Source of the DNA: Streptococcus oralis | Lineage (GTDB): Bacteria > Bacillota > Bacilli > Lactobacillales > Streptococcaceae | Direction: 5' to 3' | Assembly: GCF_019929345.1 (NCBI RefSeq) | Contig: NZ_JAHZPJ010000002.1 | Coordinates: 124,001-188,000 of the forward strand | DNA: 64,000 nucleotides | Part shown: positions 39,593-49,723 of the stretch, in pieces | Numbering within the stretch: position 1 is the first letter of the stretch | How the letters are laid out: each line of letters opens with the position of its first letter | Notes under the pieces: model-generated | What the model saw: only the letters and a program-made list of their open reading frames with translations | Database searches by the model: none | What the model was told of the DNA's origin: nothing | Translations under genes and position numbers: made by a program

Positions 39593-40184
39593 AGCTATCG
39601 CCTCCTTCAAGTAACTTCACTACTTGACTCACAAGCTGATCACGACTGCCATTGTTATCTAGGACATGAGTCGCCAAGCCCTTTTTTTCTTCTAAAGACC
39701 ACTGGATTGCCAGACGCGACTCGGCGACTTCCTTAGAAAGCTGATTCCGTTTCATGAAACGTTCCACCTGAACATCTCGATCCACATAGACCAACCACGT
39801 TTCATCAAACCAGTTGGCATAGTCTTGCTCAAAAAGTAGGGGAATATCCATGAAAAAAATCGCTTCTGTCTGAGCTAACTGATCTCGCAATGCTGCCAGT
39901 TCCTCACGAATAATCTCTCCTTGTGTTTGCTTAGACCATTCCCGCTCTTCAGTTTTTGAAAAGATGAGACTAGCTAGGAGAGGGCGATTGAGTTCTCCAT
40001 TTTCTAAGAGAATTTCCTGTCCAAAGTGCTGAACTAAGACCTGATACAGACGGCCTCCAGGTTTCTGTAGCTGGTGAACAACTGCGTCGGCATCCACCAC
40101 TTGAAAGCCTTGCTGTCTCAGAAAATTTGTCACAGTTGACTTACCAGAGGCGATGCCCCCTGTGATTCCGATGATTTTTCCCAT
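39579..40184 (-). CDS. coaE: Dephospho-CoA kinase
   Basis: Last step of coenzyme A synthesis: phosphorylation of dephospho-CoA with ATP. It has 201 residues from ATG 40184 ([18 protein letters not shown]-loop), with GGAGG upstream. DADAVVHQL and FMDIPLLFE (substrate site) and the lid VDRDVQVERFMKRN are visible. The start shares one base with the mutM stop (TGATG). Confidence 0.95.
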   Translation of the reverse strand: MGKIIGITGGIASGKSTVTNFLRQQGFQVVDADAVVHQLQKPGGRLYQVLVQHFGQEILLENGELNRPLLASLIFSKTEEREWSKQTQGEIIREELAALRDQLAQTEAIFFMDIPLLFEQDYANWFDETWLVYVDRDVQVERFMKRNQLSKEVAESRLAIQWSLEEKKGLATHVLDNNGSRDQLVSQVVKLLEGGDSCARD

Positions 40185-41008
40185 CAGTCCCTCCTTTGAC
40201 ACTGAGGACAAAAATGAGTTCCACGTCCACCGAGCTGGAATTTCTCAATCACTGTCCCACAGCGCGAACATGCTTGTCCAGTCTTATCATAGACCTGATG
40301 GAAGTCCTGCATGGTTCCGTCTTCGCCAAAGGCATTGGTATAGGTTCGAATGGTTGATCCGCCTTTTTCAACAGCCTGTCCCAAAACAGCAATGGTCTGG
40401 TCATGAATGGCTGTCGCTTCTGCTACTGTCAAAGTTTGGGAAGCTCTAGCTGGATGGACCTGAGCCCGCCAGAGGACCTCATCCACATAGATATTTCCCA
40501 GGCCAGCTACCAAGGTCTGATCTAAAAGATGGGATTTGATAGGCTTTTTAGATTTGGCTAGGGCAGCTTGAAAGGACTGCAAATCAAAGTCTTGCTCTCT
40601 TGGTTCAGGCCCTAATTTTTTAGAAACAAAGTAGGCTTCCAATAGGTCGGGTGCCAGCAGTTCCATAGTGCCAAACTTACGTACATCCTCATAAACAAGT
40701 GTACCACCATCTTCAAACTGAATGAAAACATGGGCATGCTTGCGTTCAGGTACCTGGTCTGGATAGTAAAAATACTTGCCTTCCATTCGCAAATGAGAAA
40801 TCAAGACCTTGTCAGTCAGGTAAAAAAGTAGATATTTTCCACGACGCCCCATGGACTCAACAATCTGACCAGGCACTCCCTTTTGAAACTCGTCCAAATC
40901 TGTCTTGATCATCTTAGAATAAGCAATCTCTATATTAGAAATCTTCTTTCCTAAAATCAATTTTTCTAAGCCACGACGAACCGTTTCAACCTCAGGTAAT
41001 TCAGGCAT
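40184..41008 (-). CDS. mutM: Formamidopyrimidine-DNA glycosylase
   Basis: Removes oxidised purines such as 8-oxoguanine and nicks the site. It has 274 residues from ATG 41008, giving the required N terminus Pro2-Glu3 ([14 protein letters not shown]) for Schiff-base catalysis; a longer frame would bury Pro2. [24 protein letters not shown] (helix-two-turn-helix) and a C-terminal zinc finger with four cysteines (CSRCG, CPQC) are intact. Confidence 0.97.
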   Translation of the reverse strand: MPELPEVETVRRGLEKLILGKKISNIEIAYSKMIKTDLDEFQKGVPGQIVESMGRRGKYLLFYLTDKVLISHLRMEGKYFYYPDQVPERKHAHVFIQFEDGGTLVYEDVRKFGTMELLAPDLLEAYFVSKKLGPEPREQDFDLQSFQAALAKSKKPIKSHLLDQTLVAGLGNIYVDEVLWRAQVHPARASQTLTVAEATAIHDQTIAVLGQAVEKGGSTIRTYTNAFGEDGTMQDFHQVYDKTGQACSRCGTVIEKFQLGGRGTHFCPQCQRRD

Positions 41009-41056
41009 AAGTCCTCCTTCTGTAAAAACAAGAAGCAGGCATGAGCCCACCTCTAC

Positions 41057-41956
41057 TTAGTATTCTTTTTCATTATAGCCAAAGTCAGCCAAATCTAGCT
41101 TTTTATCACGCCAGTTTTTCTTGACCTTGACCCAAGTTTCTAAGAAGACCTTGTCCCCTAGCATGAGTTCGATATCACGACGAGCCATAGTCCCAATTTT
41201 CTTGAGCATAGCGCCACCTTTACCGATGATGATACCCTTTTGGCTATCGCGCTCGACCATGATGGTAGCTCGGATATGAACCTTGTCTGTCTCTTCGTCA
41301 CGTTTCATAGAGTCAACCACTACTGCGACTGAGTGAGGAATCTCTTCACGAGTTAGGTGCAAAACTTTCTCACGAATCATCTCTGAGACCAAGAAACGCT
41401 CTGGGTGGTCTGTGATTTGATCAGCTGGGAAATACTGGAAACCTTCCTCCAGATTTTCACTAAGAATGTCGATTAGACGAGAAACATTATTTCCCTGAAG
41501 GGCTGAGATAGGCACAATCTCCTTAAAGTCCATCTGGTTACGGAAGTCATCTATCTGAGCCAGAAGTTGGTCTGGGTGGACCTTGTCAATCTTATTGACC
41601 ACCAAAATCACTGGAACCTTGGCTGCTTTCAGACGCTCGATAATCATGTCGTCGCCTTTACCACGTGGCTCATCAGCTGGCACCATGAATAGAACAGTAT
41701 CCACTTCACGAAGGGTACTATAGGCAGATTCCACCATGAAATCCCCAAGAGCTGTTTTAGGCTTGTGAATTCCTGGTGTGTCGATAAAGACGATTTGTTC
41801 CTTATCCGTGGTGTAAATCCCCATGATTTTATTGCGCGTTGTTTGCGCCTTGTCACTCATGATAGCAATCTTTTGCCCCATAACGTGATTTAAAAAGGTT
41901 GACTTCCCAACATTGGGACGTCCTAAAATGGCTACAAAGCCTGATTTAAATGTCAT
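41057..41956 (-). CDS. era: GTPase Era
   Basis: Essential GTPase for 16S rRNA maturation and 30S assembly. It has 299 residues with the G motifs GRPNVGKST (G1), DTPGIHKP (G3) and NKIDKV (G4), and a C-terminal KH domain (about 200-299, [15 protein letters not shown]) that binds the 3' end of 16S rRNA. It sits after ybeY and dgkA, the usual order in Firmicutes. Confidence 0.97.
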   Translation of the reverse strand: MTFKSGFVAILGRPNVGKSTFLNHVMGQKIAIMSDKAQTTRNKIMGIYTTDKEQIVFIDTPGIHKPKTALGDFMVESAYSTLREVDTVLFMVPADEPRGKGDDMIIERLKAAKVPVILVVNKIDKVHPDQLLAQIDDFRNQMDFKEIVPISALQGNNVSRLIDILSENLEEGFQYFPADQITDHPERFLVSEMIREKVLHLTREEIPHSVAVVVDSMKRDEETDKVHIRATIMVERDSQKGIIIGKGGAMLKKIGTMARRDIELMLGDKVFLETWVKVKKNWRDKKLDLADFGYNEKEY

Positions 41957-41972
41957 AATTTCCTCTTATTGT

Positions 41973-42368
41973 TTAAAATAGTAAATCCCAAATGCGTGGG
42001 AGAAATATAAGCGCACCTGTCAAAGCGGCAAGAAGGGAAACCACAAGTACGGCACCAGCTGCCATATCCTTGGCTTTCTTCGCTAACATAGAAAAGTGAT
42101 AGTGACTGGCTAGATCCACCACATTTTCGATAGCAGAATTAATAATCTCAAACGCTACTACCAAGAAAATGCTCATTAGGAGAAAGAGCCATTCGATTCG
42201 TGACACCTGAAAAACAAAACCTGCAAGGATAACCACTAGAGCTGTCACTGCATGTTTTCGCATATTGCGTTCTTCCTTGATGGCAGTCAGAATTCCTGTA
42301 AGGGCAAATTCTAAACTGGATACAAGGTCACGATTTTTCCATTTTCGTTTATTGTCTTGTGAGTCCAT
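41973..42368 (-). CDS. dgkA: Undecaprenol/diacylglycerol kinase
   Basis: A small membrane kinase of 131 residues with three predicted helices; Gram-positive members mostly phosphorylate undecaprenol. [17 protein letters not shown] contains the catalytic glutamate and [10 protein letters not shown] is the family signature. The start overlaps the ybeY 3' end by 20 bases, giving coupled translation. Confidence 0.93.
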   Translation of the reverse strand: MDSQDNKRKWKNRDLVSSLEFALTGILTAIKEERNMRKHAVTALVVILAGFVFQVSRIEWLFLLMSIFLVVAFEIINSAIENVVDLASHYHFSMLAKKAKDMAAGAVLVVSLLAALTGALIFLPRIWDLLF

Positions 42369-42846
42369 AGGCTGTCAAAATTTCTTCTTGTAAACCGAAC
42401 ATCTCCGCTTCTTCTTCCGAAGTGTAGTGATCATAGCCGTTGATATGTAAAAAGCCGTGTACTGCCAAGAAGCCCATCTCGCGCTCAAAGCTGTGACCGT
42501 ATTCCTCGGCCTGCTCATGCGCTTTATCGATAGAGATGAAAAGTTCCCCAATATAGGCATCAAATTCAGACATCATTTCTGCCAATTCTGGATTGTCTGT
42601 CAAATCCTCCTCGTCAACAGTAATGTTCAATTCTGACTTATACTCAAGGCTAATGACATCTGTCGGACGATCCGTATCACGGTACTCGAGGTTGAGTTCG
42701 TGGCTACGTTCATTGGTCACAAAAGTAACTGCCATCTCCTTGTCTTCTTTTCCTATTTTTTGGGCTGCAAATTCCAAAATATCTTGGGTTTGTTGCAAGA
42801 TTTCTTGTGAAACTTGACCAGTTTCATCTACCATTTCAATATACAT
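42349..42846 (-). CDS. ybeY: Endoribonuclease YbeY
   Basis: Metal-dependent RNase involved in 16S rRNA 3' maturation and ribosome quality control. It has 165 residues with the zinc-binding signature [11 protein letters not shown] near residues 129-139 (three histidines) and [12 protein letters not shown]. It is the first gene of ybeY-dgkA-era-mutM-coaE-pmrA-rpmG-secG. A -10 TATAAT (42876-42881) lies 29 bases upstream. Confidence 0.95.
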   Translation of the reverse strand: MYIEMVDETGQVSQEILQQTQDILEFAAQKIGKEDKEMAVTFVTNERSHELNLEYRDTDRPTDVISLEYKSELNITVDEEDLTDNPELAEMMSEFDAYIGELFISIDKAHEQAEEYGHSFEREMGFLAVHGFLHINGYDHYTSEEEAEMFGLQEEILTAYGLTRQ

Positions 42847-42911
42847 GTGCTTCTCGATTCTCTTTACTTGGCTTTATTATACCATATTTCTATGATTTTA
42901 TTCTACCTTTT

Positions 42912-42920
42912 TGATATAAT
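42912..42920 (+). promoter_or_regulatory. Extended -10 promoter of pavA
   Basis: TGATATAAT with the hexamer at 42915-42920 and no good -35. It is divergent from the ybeY -10 (42876-42881). Confidence 0.65.
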
Positions 42921-42950
42921 ACTATGGAATACAATCACAAGGAGAGAACG

Positions 42951-44606
42951 ATGTCATTTGACGGATTTTTTTTACACCACATGGTTGAGGAATTGCGGAG
43001 CGAGTTGGTCAATGGTCGCATCCAAAAAATCAATCAGCCTTTTGAACAAGAGTTGGTCTTGCAAATCCGCAGTAATCGCCAAAGCCATCGCCTGCTCCTC
43101 TCTGCTCATCCAGTTTTCGGACGCATTCAGCTAACCCAAACGACCTTTGAAAATCCAGCCCAACCTTCCACCTTTATCATGGTTTTGAGAAAGTATTTAC
43201 AAGGCGCCCTGATTGAGTCGATAGAGCAAGTGGAAAATGACCGTATCGTGGAGATCACTGTTTCCAATAAAAACGAGATTGGAGACCATATTCAGGCTAC
43301 ATTGATTATCGAAATCATGGGAAAACACAGTAATATTCTACTGGTCGATAAAAGCAGTCATAAAATCCTCGAAGTCATCAAACACGTTGGCTTTTCGCAA
43401 AATAGCTACCGAACCTTACTTCCAGGCTCGAGCTATATCGCTCCTCCAAGTACGGGATCCCTCAATCCTTTTACTATCAAGGATGAAAAACTCTTTGAAA
43501 TCTTGCAAACCCAAGAACTAACTGCAAAAAATCTTCAAAGCCTTTTTCAAGGTCTAGGAAGAGATACCGCAAACGAACTGGAAAGGCTCTTGGTTCGTGA
43601 TAAACTCTCCACTTTCCAGCACTTTTTCGGACAAGAAACTAAACCTTACCTAACGGAGACTTCCTTCAGTCCAGTTCCTTTTGCCAATCGTGTAGGAGAG
43701 CCTTTTGCCAGCCTTTCGGATCTCTTAGATACCTATTATAAGGATAAAGCCGAGCGCGACCGCGTTAAACAACAAGCCAGCGAACTGATTCGACGTGTTG
43801 AAAATGAACTACAGAAAAATCGTCACAAACTAAAAAAACAAGAAAAAGAATTACTGGCGACAGACAACGCTGAGGAGTTTCGCCAAAAAGGAGAGTTGCT
43901 GACAACCTTCCTCCACCAAGTGCCTAATGACCAAGACCAGGTTACCTTGGACAACTACTACACCAATCAGCCTATCACCATTGCTCTTGATAAGGCTCTA
44001 ACACCCAGTCAGAATGCCCAGCGCTACTTTAAACGCTACCAGAAGCTCAAAGAAGCTGTCAAATATCTGACTGAGCTGATCGAAGAAACCAAGTCTACCA
44101 TTCTCTATCTGGAAAGTGTGGAAACTGTTCTCAGTCAAGCTGGACTAGAGGAAATCGCTGAAATCCGTGAAGAATTGATCCAAACAGGCTTCATCCGAAG
44201 AAGACAGCGGGAGAAAATCCACAAACGCAAAAAACCAGAACAGTATCTGGCTAGCGACGGAAAAACCATCATCTATGTCGGACGAAACAATCTTCAAAAT
44301 GAAGAATTGACCTTTAAAATGGCCCGCAAGGAGGAACTTTGGTTCCATGCCAAGAACATTCCTGGAAGTCATGTCGTTATCTCAGGAAATCTCAATCCTT
44401 CTGACGAAGTCAAGACAGATGCGGCGGAACTGGCTGCCTATTTCTCCAAAGGGCGCTTGTCAAATCTCGTGCAGGTGGATATGATTGAAGTCAAGAAACT
44501 CAACAAACCAACTGGTGGAAAACCTGGCTTTGTAACCTACACAGGACAAAAGACCCTCCGCGTTACACCAGACCCAGAAAAAATCGCATCTATGAAAAAA
44601 TCCTGA
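42951..44606 (+). CDS. pavA: PavA/FbpA: Rqc2-type (NFACT) protein
   Basis: The family is known both as the fibronectin-binding protein PavA/FBPS and as RqcH, which adds alanine tails to peptides on stalled 50S subunits. From ATG 42951 (AAGGAG upstream) it has 551 residues. It has NFACT-N (1-about 210), a helical coiled-coil middle (about 255-420, KAERDRVKQQASELIRRVENELQ) and the NFACT-R domain with LWFHAKNIPGSHVVI (about 463-477). There is no signal peptide or sortase motif, consistent with a mainly cytoplasmic role. Confidence 0.93.
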   Translation: MSFDGFFLHHMVEELRSELVNGRIQKINQPFEQELVLQIRSNRQSHRLLLSAHPVFGRIQLTQTTFENPAQPSTFIMVLRKYLQGALIESIEQVENDRIVEITVSNKNEIGDHIQATLIIEIMGKHSNILLVDKSSHKILEVIKHVGFSQNSYRTLLPGSSYIAPPSTGSLNPFTIKDEKLFEILQTQELTAKNLQSLFQGLGRDTANELERLLVRDKLSTFQHFFGQETKPYLTETSFSPVPFANRVGEPFASLSDLLDTYYKDKAERDRVKQQASELIRRVENELQKNRHKLKKQEKELLATDNAEEFRQKGELLTTFLHQVPNDQDQVTLDNYYTNQPITIALDKALTPSQNAQRYFKRYQKLKEAVKYLTELIEETKSTILYLESVETVLSQAGLEEIAEIREELIQTGFIRRRQREKIHKRKKPEQYLASDGKTIIYVGRNNLQNEELTFKMARKEELWFHAKNIPGSHVVISGNLNPSDEVKTDAAELAAYFSKGRLSNLVQVDMIEVKKLNKPTGGKPGFVTYTGQKTLRVTPDPEKIASMKKS

Positions 44607-44626
44607 TTTCAAGTGAAATCAGGATT
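44599..44626 (+). terminator. pavA terminator
   Basis: AATCCTGATTTC-AAGT-GAAATCAGGATT, a perfect 12-bp stem followed by TT. The pavA stop codon lies inside its left arm. With T on both sides it may also serve the minus-strand deoD. Confidence 0.85.
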
Positions 44627-44639
44627 TTCTATTACAATT

Positions 44640-45350
44640 TTAGTCTGCAATCAAGGTTTCCAAACCAACCTTCATCATATCGGTGAAGGTATTTTGTCGT
44701 TCTTCTGCAGTGGTGTCTTCGTCTGGATTGACCAAGCTATCAGAAATGGTCATGATAGCTAGCGCATCCACATGGTGTTGGGCTGCCAAATAGTAAAGTG
44801 CTGCTGCTTCCATTTCCACAGCCTTGACGCCCCATTTACCAAGCTCGATATTCTTTTCAAAGTAGTTTGAGTAAAAGACATCCGATGACAAAACATTCCC
44901 AACGTGGGTTGTCATACCAAGTTCTTTGGCGATATGGTAGGCCTTATCTAGCAAGTCAAAACTTGCAATTTGTGGAAAATCATACTGAGGCCAATCATTG
45001 CGGATGATGTTTGAGTTAGTTGCAGCTGCTTGTGCCAAGACCAATTCACGGACATGGACATCCTCATTCAAAGAACCTGCAGTTCCTACACGGATCAATT
45101 TCTTAACACCGTAGTCAACAATCAACTCACGCGCATAGATGGAAATAGACGGCATTCCCATCCCAGTTCCCATGACTGATACACGGTGACCTTTGTAAGT
45201 ACCAGTGTAACCAAACATGTTACGCACTTCGTTAAAACAAACAGCATCTTCAAGGAAGTTCTCCGCAATAAACTTAGCACGAAGAGGATCCCCAGGAAGA
45301 AGAATTTTGTCAGCAATTTCACCCTGCTGAGCAGCAATATGGATAGACAT
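44640..45350 (-). CDS. deoD: Purine nucleoside phosphorylase DeoD (hexameric type)
   Basis: Phosphorolysis of (deoxy)adenosine, inosine and guanosine to base and ribose-1-phosphate. It has 236 residues of the bacterial trimer-of-dimers class: [28 protein letters not shown] (phosphate/ribose site), VEMEAAALY and MTISDSLV with the catalytic aspartate. It lies about 490 bases after the ClC pseudogene, with the tandem repeat array between them, and may have its own promoter there. Confidence 0.95.
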   Translation of the reverse strand: MSIHIAAQQGEIADKILLPGDPLRAKFIAENFLEDAVCFNEVRNMFGYTGTYKGHRVSVMGTGMGMPSISIYARELIVDYGVKKLIRVGTAGSLNEDVHVRELVLAQAAATNSNIIRNDWPQYDFPQIASFDLLDKAYHIAKELGMTTHVGNVLSSDVFYSNYFEKNIELGKWGVKAVEMEAAALYYLAAQHHVDALAIMTISDSLVNPDEDTTAEERQNTFTDMMKVGLETLIAD

Positions 45351-45842
45351 AATTTATGATACAAAGAGCGAGAAGAAAACGACTGAAAATTAGGAATCTG
45401 ACGAGAAATCCTGATTTCTCAGTCAGATTATCTATTTTCCGAGTTTTCCGCTCGTGTTCAAATTAGAACACCTTGCTCTACCTTTCTTTATTGTATATTC
45501 AGGATAGCGACAGAGAACAAAGTAAAAATAGGAAACTGACGACGCATCGCAGATGCTAGACAGTTTATCTTTTTTACACAGTTCTCCGCCCGTATTCAGT
45601 TCAGCAAATACGGTTTACCCATCCTTTCTTTTTTTGTTTTGAAAAGTTTTCCGCTCGTATTCAAATCAGAACACACGCTCTACCTTTCTTTTTTTATTTT
45701 TATATTTCATAGCTAGGAAAAATCGTATTCAATCATGACTCCGATAAGCCTACTACATTTTTATTTAAAACAGTTATTGATAAACTGACAATAGTTTTTA
45801 ATCTCTTAAGATAAATCCTTGATTAGAAGAAACGGGCATTTC
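45351..45842. other. Non-coding region carrying the structured repeat array
   Basis: 492 bases between the ClC pseudogene and deoD (both minus strand). No gene is supported. Most of it, about 45380-45715, is the tandem array described separately. The part 45716-45842 shows no feature that I can name. Confidence 0.7.
45380..45715 (-). repeat. Tandem array of structured repeats upstream of deoD
   Basis: Three copies of a unit read on the minus strand. Each begins AAAGAAAGG(T/A) and contains a hairpin just before a GAGCGGAAAACT or GGGCGGAGAACT block. The copies lie at about 45430-45490, 45580-45635 and 45645-45700. The hairpin arms change together: GTGTTC/GAACAC, GTATT/AATAC and GTGTTC/GAATAC (G-U). 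The first two copies are followed by a second hairpin, with unlike sequence but similar shape: GAATCTGAC..GTCAGATT at about 45391-45431, and AAACTG..CAGTTT with GCATC/GATGC inside at about 45530-45565. Compensated arms point to function as RNA. I know no named family for it. Confidence 0.65.
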
Positions 45843-47127
45843 CTACCAAATTACTTTATTCTTTGACATCTTACACAGTATGCTAGCCCAAGGAAAGCGA
45901 TCTAACACTTTTGCAAAACCATAAGCCAGGAAAGCAGATACTAAGAGATACGGAAGAGAATCTAAACCTAGCCCAGTGAAACCTATAACTAATCCGGTTG
46001 CAGAAATGGGCGCCCTCAAGGTCACAGATAAAAAGCAAACAGATCCTAAAAGTAAAACGGTTGGCTGGTTGTCCAAACCTAGAATCATGCCCAAGAGAGC
46101 AGCTCCAGCCATCCCCAAGGCAAAAGATGGCGTAAGAGTACCACCATAGGCCCCTGCCCAAAGGATAATAAGAACGACCACTGCTTTTAGGAAAAACATG
46201 AGAAGCACTGTTTGACCACTGCTGCCATTTAAAATCTCCTGAGCCATCATGCGTCCATTGCCAAGTAGATGCGGAAAGTAAATTGCTAGACCAACAAGAA
46301 AAAGAAAAGCTGAGGGCAATGTGAGAAGTATTCGTTTATCTTTTATCCTGTTTGAAGACACTTCTTTACTTAAGCGACCAAAAAGCCAAGCTAAGGGGGT
46401 TAAGAAAAGAAGTAATAAAGGGACAATCCACACTTCCTTTAATGACCATGCAATAGCTGAAATCTGGTAGAGAGCATGATCTGAAATAACCAATCCTGCT
46501 GTATAGGTTGACACATAGGTAGTCAAACCGACTAAGACAAATCGCTTGATAGATAAAGTAATTCCTAGAGTCTCAAAAACGAAGAAAACACTTGTTAATG
46601 GAACCTGATAGACAGCCGCTAAACCAGCACCAGCACCACAAGCAAGGAGAAAGATGCGATCCTTCATAGACAGTATACATATTTTTCCAATTGGCCCTGC
46701 AAATAGAGTTCCAATCTCTCGTGGCGCAGCTTCTTTTCCAATAGGCGCTCCCCCTCCAACTGCAATAATCTGCCAAATTGAATGAAATAGCTGTCTTAAA
46801 AAATGAAGCTTGTATTGCGAAGTCTCATCCTTCATCTGAGCTTTGATGGAATAAAATCTTCGACCCTTTTTGCAAGAAGTACCAGACTAAGGACGAGCTA
46901 AGACCCACGATTATTAAACTTAGTCCTATCCGTGAGGAGGAAACTCCATCTGTCAAAAATCCACTATGATGCTCTGACTGACCAAAAACTAGCCCCTCCA
47001 CCATCTCTAAAAGATAATGGAGAAATATACCAGATAAACCCGAAATTATTCCTTGCAGAATTACTGCTATGAATAATCTAAAATTATAAGGGATTTCTCG
47101 AAAAATACTCCTCAATTCTATTAACAT
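45843..47127 (-). pseudogene. ClC chloride channel/antiporter, frameshifted
   Basis: Two overlapping frames together encode one ClC protein: residues 1-100 from 47127 to 46825 (MLIELRSIFREIP..) and the remainder from about 46850 to 45843, containing AVGGGAPIGKEAAPREIG, GAGAGLAAVYQVPLTSVFF and GAYGGTLTPSFALGMAGAAL. The total of 1285 bases equals 428 codons plus one base, so a single extra base near 46848-46856 (minus strand AAGATTTTATTCC) breaks the gene. Removing one T restores ..KILSIKAQMKDE... It lies 2 bases after punA. It may be a real inactivation, a reversible slip in the T-run or a sequencing error. Confidence 0.85.
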
Positions 47128-47129
47128 GA

Positions 47130-47939
47130 TTACAATTCAGCAAGAATCGCTTTAAGCAAACCTTTGAAGTCGTCTTTAACACGTTCAGTCACTTCTACAA
47201 CTTCCTCGTGGTTGAGTTCTTCTTGGAAACCAGCAGCATGATTAGTAATACATGAAATACCGAGAACTTTCAAGCCTGAGTGGGCTGCCACAATAACTTC
47301 AGGAACAGTGGACATACCAACTGCATCTGCTCCCAATGTCTTATAGGCACGAATCTCTGCAGGTGTTTCATAAGTCGGACCAGTTACACCGATATAGACA
47401 CCTTCATCAAGCTTGATACCGAGTTTTTTAGCCACTTCATGGGCAGTTGCACGATATTCTGGAGTGTAGGCTTTAGACATATCTGGGAAACGTGGACCAA
47501 AGTCATCTAAATTTTCACCAATCAACGGATTTTGACCCGTAAAGTTGATATGGTCTGAGATAGCCATCAAGGTACCAGGACCGTAGCCGATACCTCCTGC
47601 AGCGTTGGTAACAATGACACCCTCACAGCCGAGAACTTTCATGACACGTACAGGGAAAGTTACCACTTCAAGAGGGTTTCCTTCGTAGAAATGGAAACGC
47701 CCTTGAAGAGCCAAGACCTTGCGACCAGAAAGTTCTCCATATACCAATTTACCAGCGTGACCAACTACGGTTGAACGACCCCAGTTTGGAATTTCTGCAT
47801 AGTCTACAACTACTGGATTTTGGATTTCTTCTGCAAGTTCTCCCAGACCTGATCCAAGGATTAAACCAAATTCAGGCGCTAGGACACCCTTTTCTTTCAA
47901 AAAAGCAGCTGTTTCCTTGATTTTGTCTAAAAATGTCAT
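47130..47939 (-). CDS. punA: Purine nucleoside phosphorylase (trimeric type)
   Basis: Phosphorolysis of guanosine, inosine and their deoxy forms. It has 269 residues with FGLILGSGLGELAE, TVVGHAGKLVYGEL (phosphate-site histidine), LQGRFHFYEGN and VGMSTVPEVIVA. The start overlaps the DUF1697 stop by 4 bases; it belongs to the rpiA-deoB-punA-deoD nucleoside cluster. Confidence 0.95.
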   Translation of the reverse strand: MTFLDKIKETAAFLKEKGVLAPEFGLILGSGLGELAEEIQNPVVVDYAEIPNWGRSTVVGHAGKLVYGELSGRKVLALQGRFHFYEGNPLEVVTFPVRVMKVLGCEGVIVTNAAGGIGYGPGTLMAISDHINFTGQNPLIGENLDDFGPRFPDMSKAYTPEYRATAHEVAKKLGIKLDEGVYIGVTGPTYETPAEIRAYKTLGADAVGMSTVPEVIVAAHSGLKVLGISCITNHAAGFQEELNHEEVVEVTERVKDDFKGLLKAILAEL

Positions 47940-48496
47940 TGTGTGTCTCCTTTATTATTTTTTAGTAATTTACCAATTTTGTCAAAGGTTTTTGCATTAC
48001 GAATGGTGATTTGGCGGTAGAAAGGCATCTTGAGTAAGTACTTGTGATAGGCTGTTGCATAGTAAGATTCTTCAGAAAATTTCCCCCAGAAAATCCCAAG
48101 TTTACCAAAATGAACGACTTCATCTTCCAGTTCCAAACTGTCCACTTTCTCGATGACTTGATCCACATCCAAGCCCTCCGTGTAGAAGAGGACATCTTTT
48201 CGTGCCATGTCTTTTGTCCACCAACCTGGTAGATTGTCAAGTTCCGCCTCAAAGTCCTCTAGACTCAGCAAAGAAAAGCTCTGAATAAATGGATAATGGA
48301 CTTTAAAGAAAGTCTCTAACTTTTCAACCAATCGGGCTTTGGGGGCTATCGAAGTAAAGAAGATATTGCCACTGTTGATGTAGGTTTCAACCTTTTCCAG
48401 TCCCAACTCTGTCAGTTCTTGACGGAGTTGCGCCATGACAACCTTATTTTTCCCACCGACATTAATGCCCCGAACAAGTAAAGCATATCTCGTCAT
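47936..48496 (-). CDS. DUF1697 family protein
   Basis: 186 residues starting MTRYALLVRGINVGGKNKVVMAQLRQEL, with TYINSGNIFF, typical of DUF1697. The function is unknown. It lies between deoB (1 base gap) and punA (4-base overlap), so it is co-expressed with the nucleoside-catabolism genes, but nothing in the sequence shows a metabolic role. Confidence 0.85.
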   Translation of the reverse strand: MTRYALLVRGINVGGKNKVVMAQLRQELTELGLEKVETYINSGNIFFTSIAPKARLVEKLETFFKVHYPFIQSFSLLSLEDFEAELDNLPGWWTKDMARKDVLFYTEGLDVDQVIEKVDSLELEDEVVHFGKLGIFWGKFSEESYYATAYHKYLLKMPFYRQITIRNAKTFDKIGKLLKNNKGDTQ

Positions 48497-48497
48497 C

Positions 48498-49709
48498 TTA
48501 TACCAATTTATCTAAGAAACTTTCTCCAATCATGGCTGTTTCAACACCAAAGTTATCCGCAACTGTTGCAGAGATATCAGCAAAATGTCCAACTGGAATC
48601 AAACCGTTTCCTTTAAAGGCAGGACTGTAAGCCAAAAGTGGAATGTATTCACGAGTGTGGTCTGTACCCGCGTAGGTTGGATCATTTCCATGGTCCGCAG
48701 TAATCAAGAGAAGGTCATCCTCTCGCATGGCGGCGATAATTTCAGGCAAGCGCTCATCAAACTCATGCAAGCAATCACGGTAACCATGAGCGTTACGGCG
48801 GTGACCGTAAAGAGCATCAAAGTCTACCAAGTTTGTAAATGAGAATCCTTTTTCAAACTCAGCAAGTCCCATAGTCTTCAACAGTGTATCAATTCCATGA
48901 CTATTTGACTTGTTATGACCCATGTCATGGTTGATACCAGCACCGTTAAAGATATCATTTATTTTTCCAACGGCATAAGTATCGATACCAGCTTCGTTGA
49001 GTTTGTCGAGAACGGTTGGTGCAAATGGAGATACAGCCAAGTCACGACGATTTGCCGTGCGAGTGAAGTTTCCAGGCTCACCTACATATGGACGGGCAAT
49101 GATACGACCTAGAAGGGCTGGACGCTCAAGAGTGATCGAACGAGCGTATTCACAAATACGGTAAAGTTCATCCAAAGGAATGATGTCTTCGTGGGCAGCG
49201 ATTTGCAAGACAGGGTCAGCTGAAGTATAGATAATCAACTCCCCAGTTTCCATTTGACGTGGTCCAAAGTCATCGATAACAGCCGTTCCTGAGTACGGTT
49301 TGTTAGCTTCACGAATGACCTTGCGTCCTGAGAATTCTTCGATTTTCGTCAAGATTTCTTCCGGGAATCCATTCCAGAAAATATCGAAAGGCTCCGTAAT
49401 GTTAAGTCCCATGATTTCCCAGTGTCCAGTCATAGTATCCTTACCAAGAGATACTTCTTCTAGTTTTGTTGCATATCCTGTTGGATTGCTTTCAGCTGGT
49501 ACAGTCTTCAAAGGCGTTTCGCGAGGAATATTTCCTAGACCGATTTTAGCCATGTTTGGAACATTCAAACCAACTGTTTTGGAAATGTGTCCCAGTGTAT
49601 CAGAAGCTCCATCTGGAACCCCTGCATTGACAAAGTTATTAGCATCTGGTGCAGCACCAATTCCGACAGAATCCAGTACCACCAAGTGAATTCGATTAAA
49701 TTTTGACAT
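48498..49709 (-). CDS. deoB: Phosphopentomutase
   Basis: Interconverts (deoxy)ribose-1-phosphate and -5-phosphate, feeding nucleoside sugars to the pentose phosphate pathway. It has 403 residues, of the alkaline-phosphatase superfamily, with metal-site segments [27 protein letters not shown] (phospho-threonine region) and [19 protein letters not shown]. It starts 14 bases after rpiA. Confidence 0.97.
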   Translation of the reverse strand: MSKFNRIHLVVLDSVGIGAAPDANNFVNAGVPDGASDTLGHISKTVGLNVPNMAKIGLGNIPRETPLKTVPAESNPTGYATKLEEVSLGKDTMTGHWEIMGLNITEPFDIFWNGFPEEILTKIEEFSGRKVIREANKPYSGTAVIDDFGPRQMETGELIIYTSADPVLQIAAHEDIIPLDELYRICEYARSITLERPALLGRIIARPYVGEPGNFTRTANRRDLAVSPFAPTVLDKLNEAGIDTYAVGKINDIFNGAGINHDMGHNKSNSHGIDTLLKTMGLAEFEKGFSFTNLVDFDALYGHRRNAHGYRDCLHEFDERLPEIIAAMREDDLLLITADHGNDPTYAGTDHTREYIPLLAYSPAFKGNGLIPVGHFADISATVADNFGVETAMIGESFLDKLV

Positions 49710-49723
49710 AATCTGTCTCCTTA

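Noticed and set aside
45380..45715. BOX or RUP element
   Set aside because: The unit does not resemble the BOX A/B/C or RUP sequences I remember, so I did not use those names.
46825..47127. A separate small membrane protein of 100 residues
   Set aside because: It aligns as the N terminus of the adjacent ClC protein; the length arithmetic supports one frameshifted gene instead of two genes.
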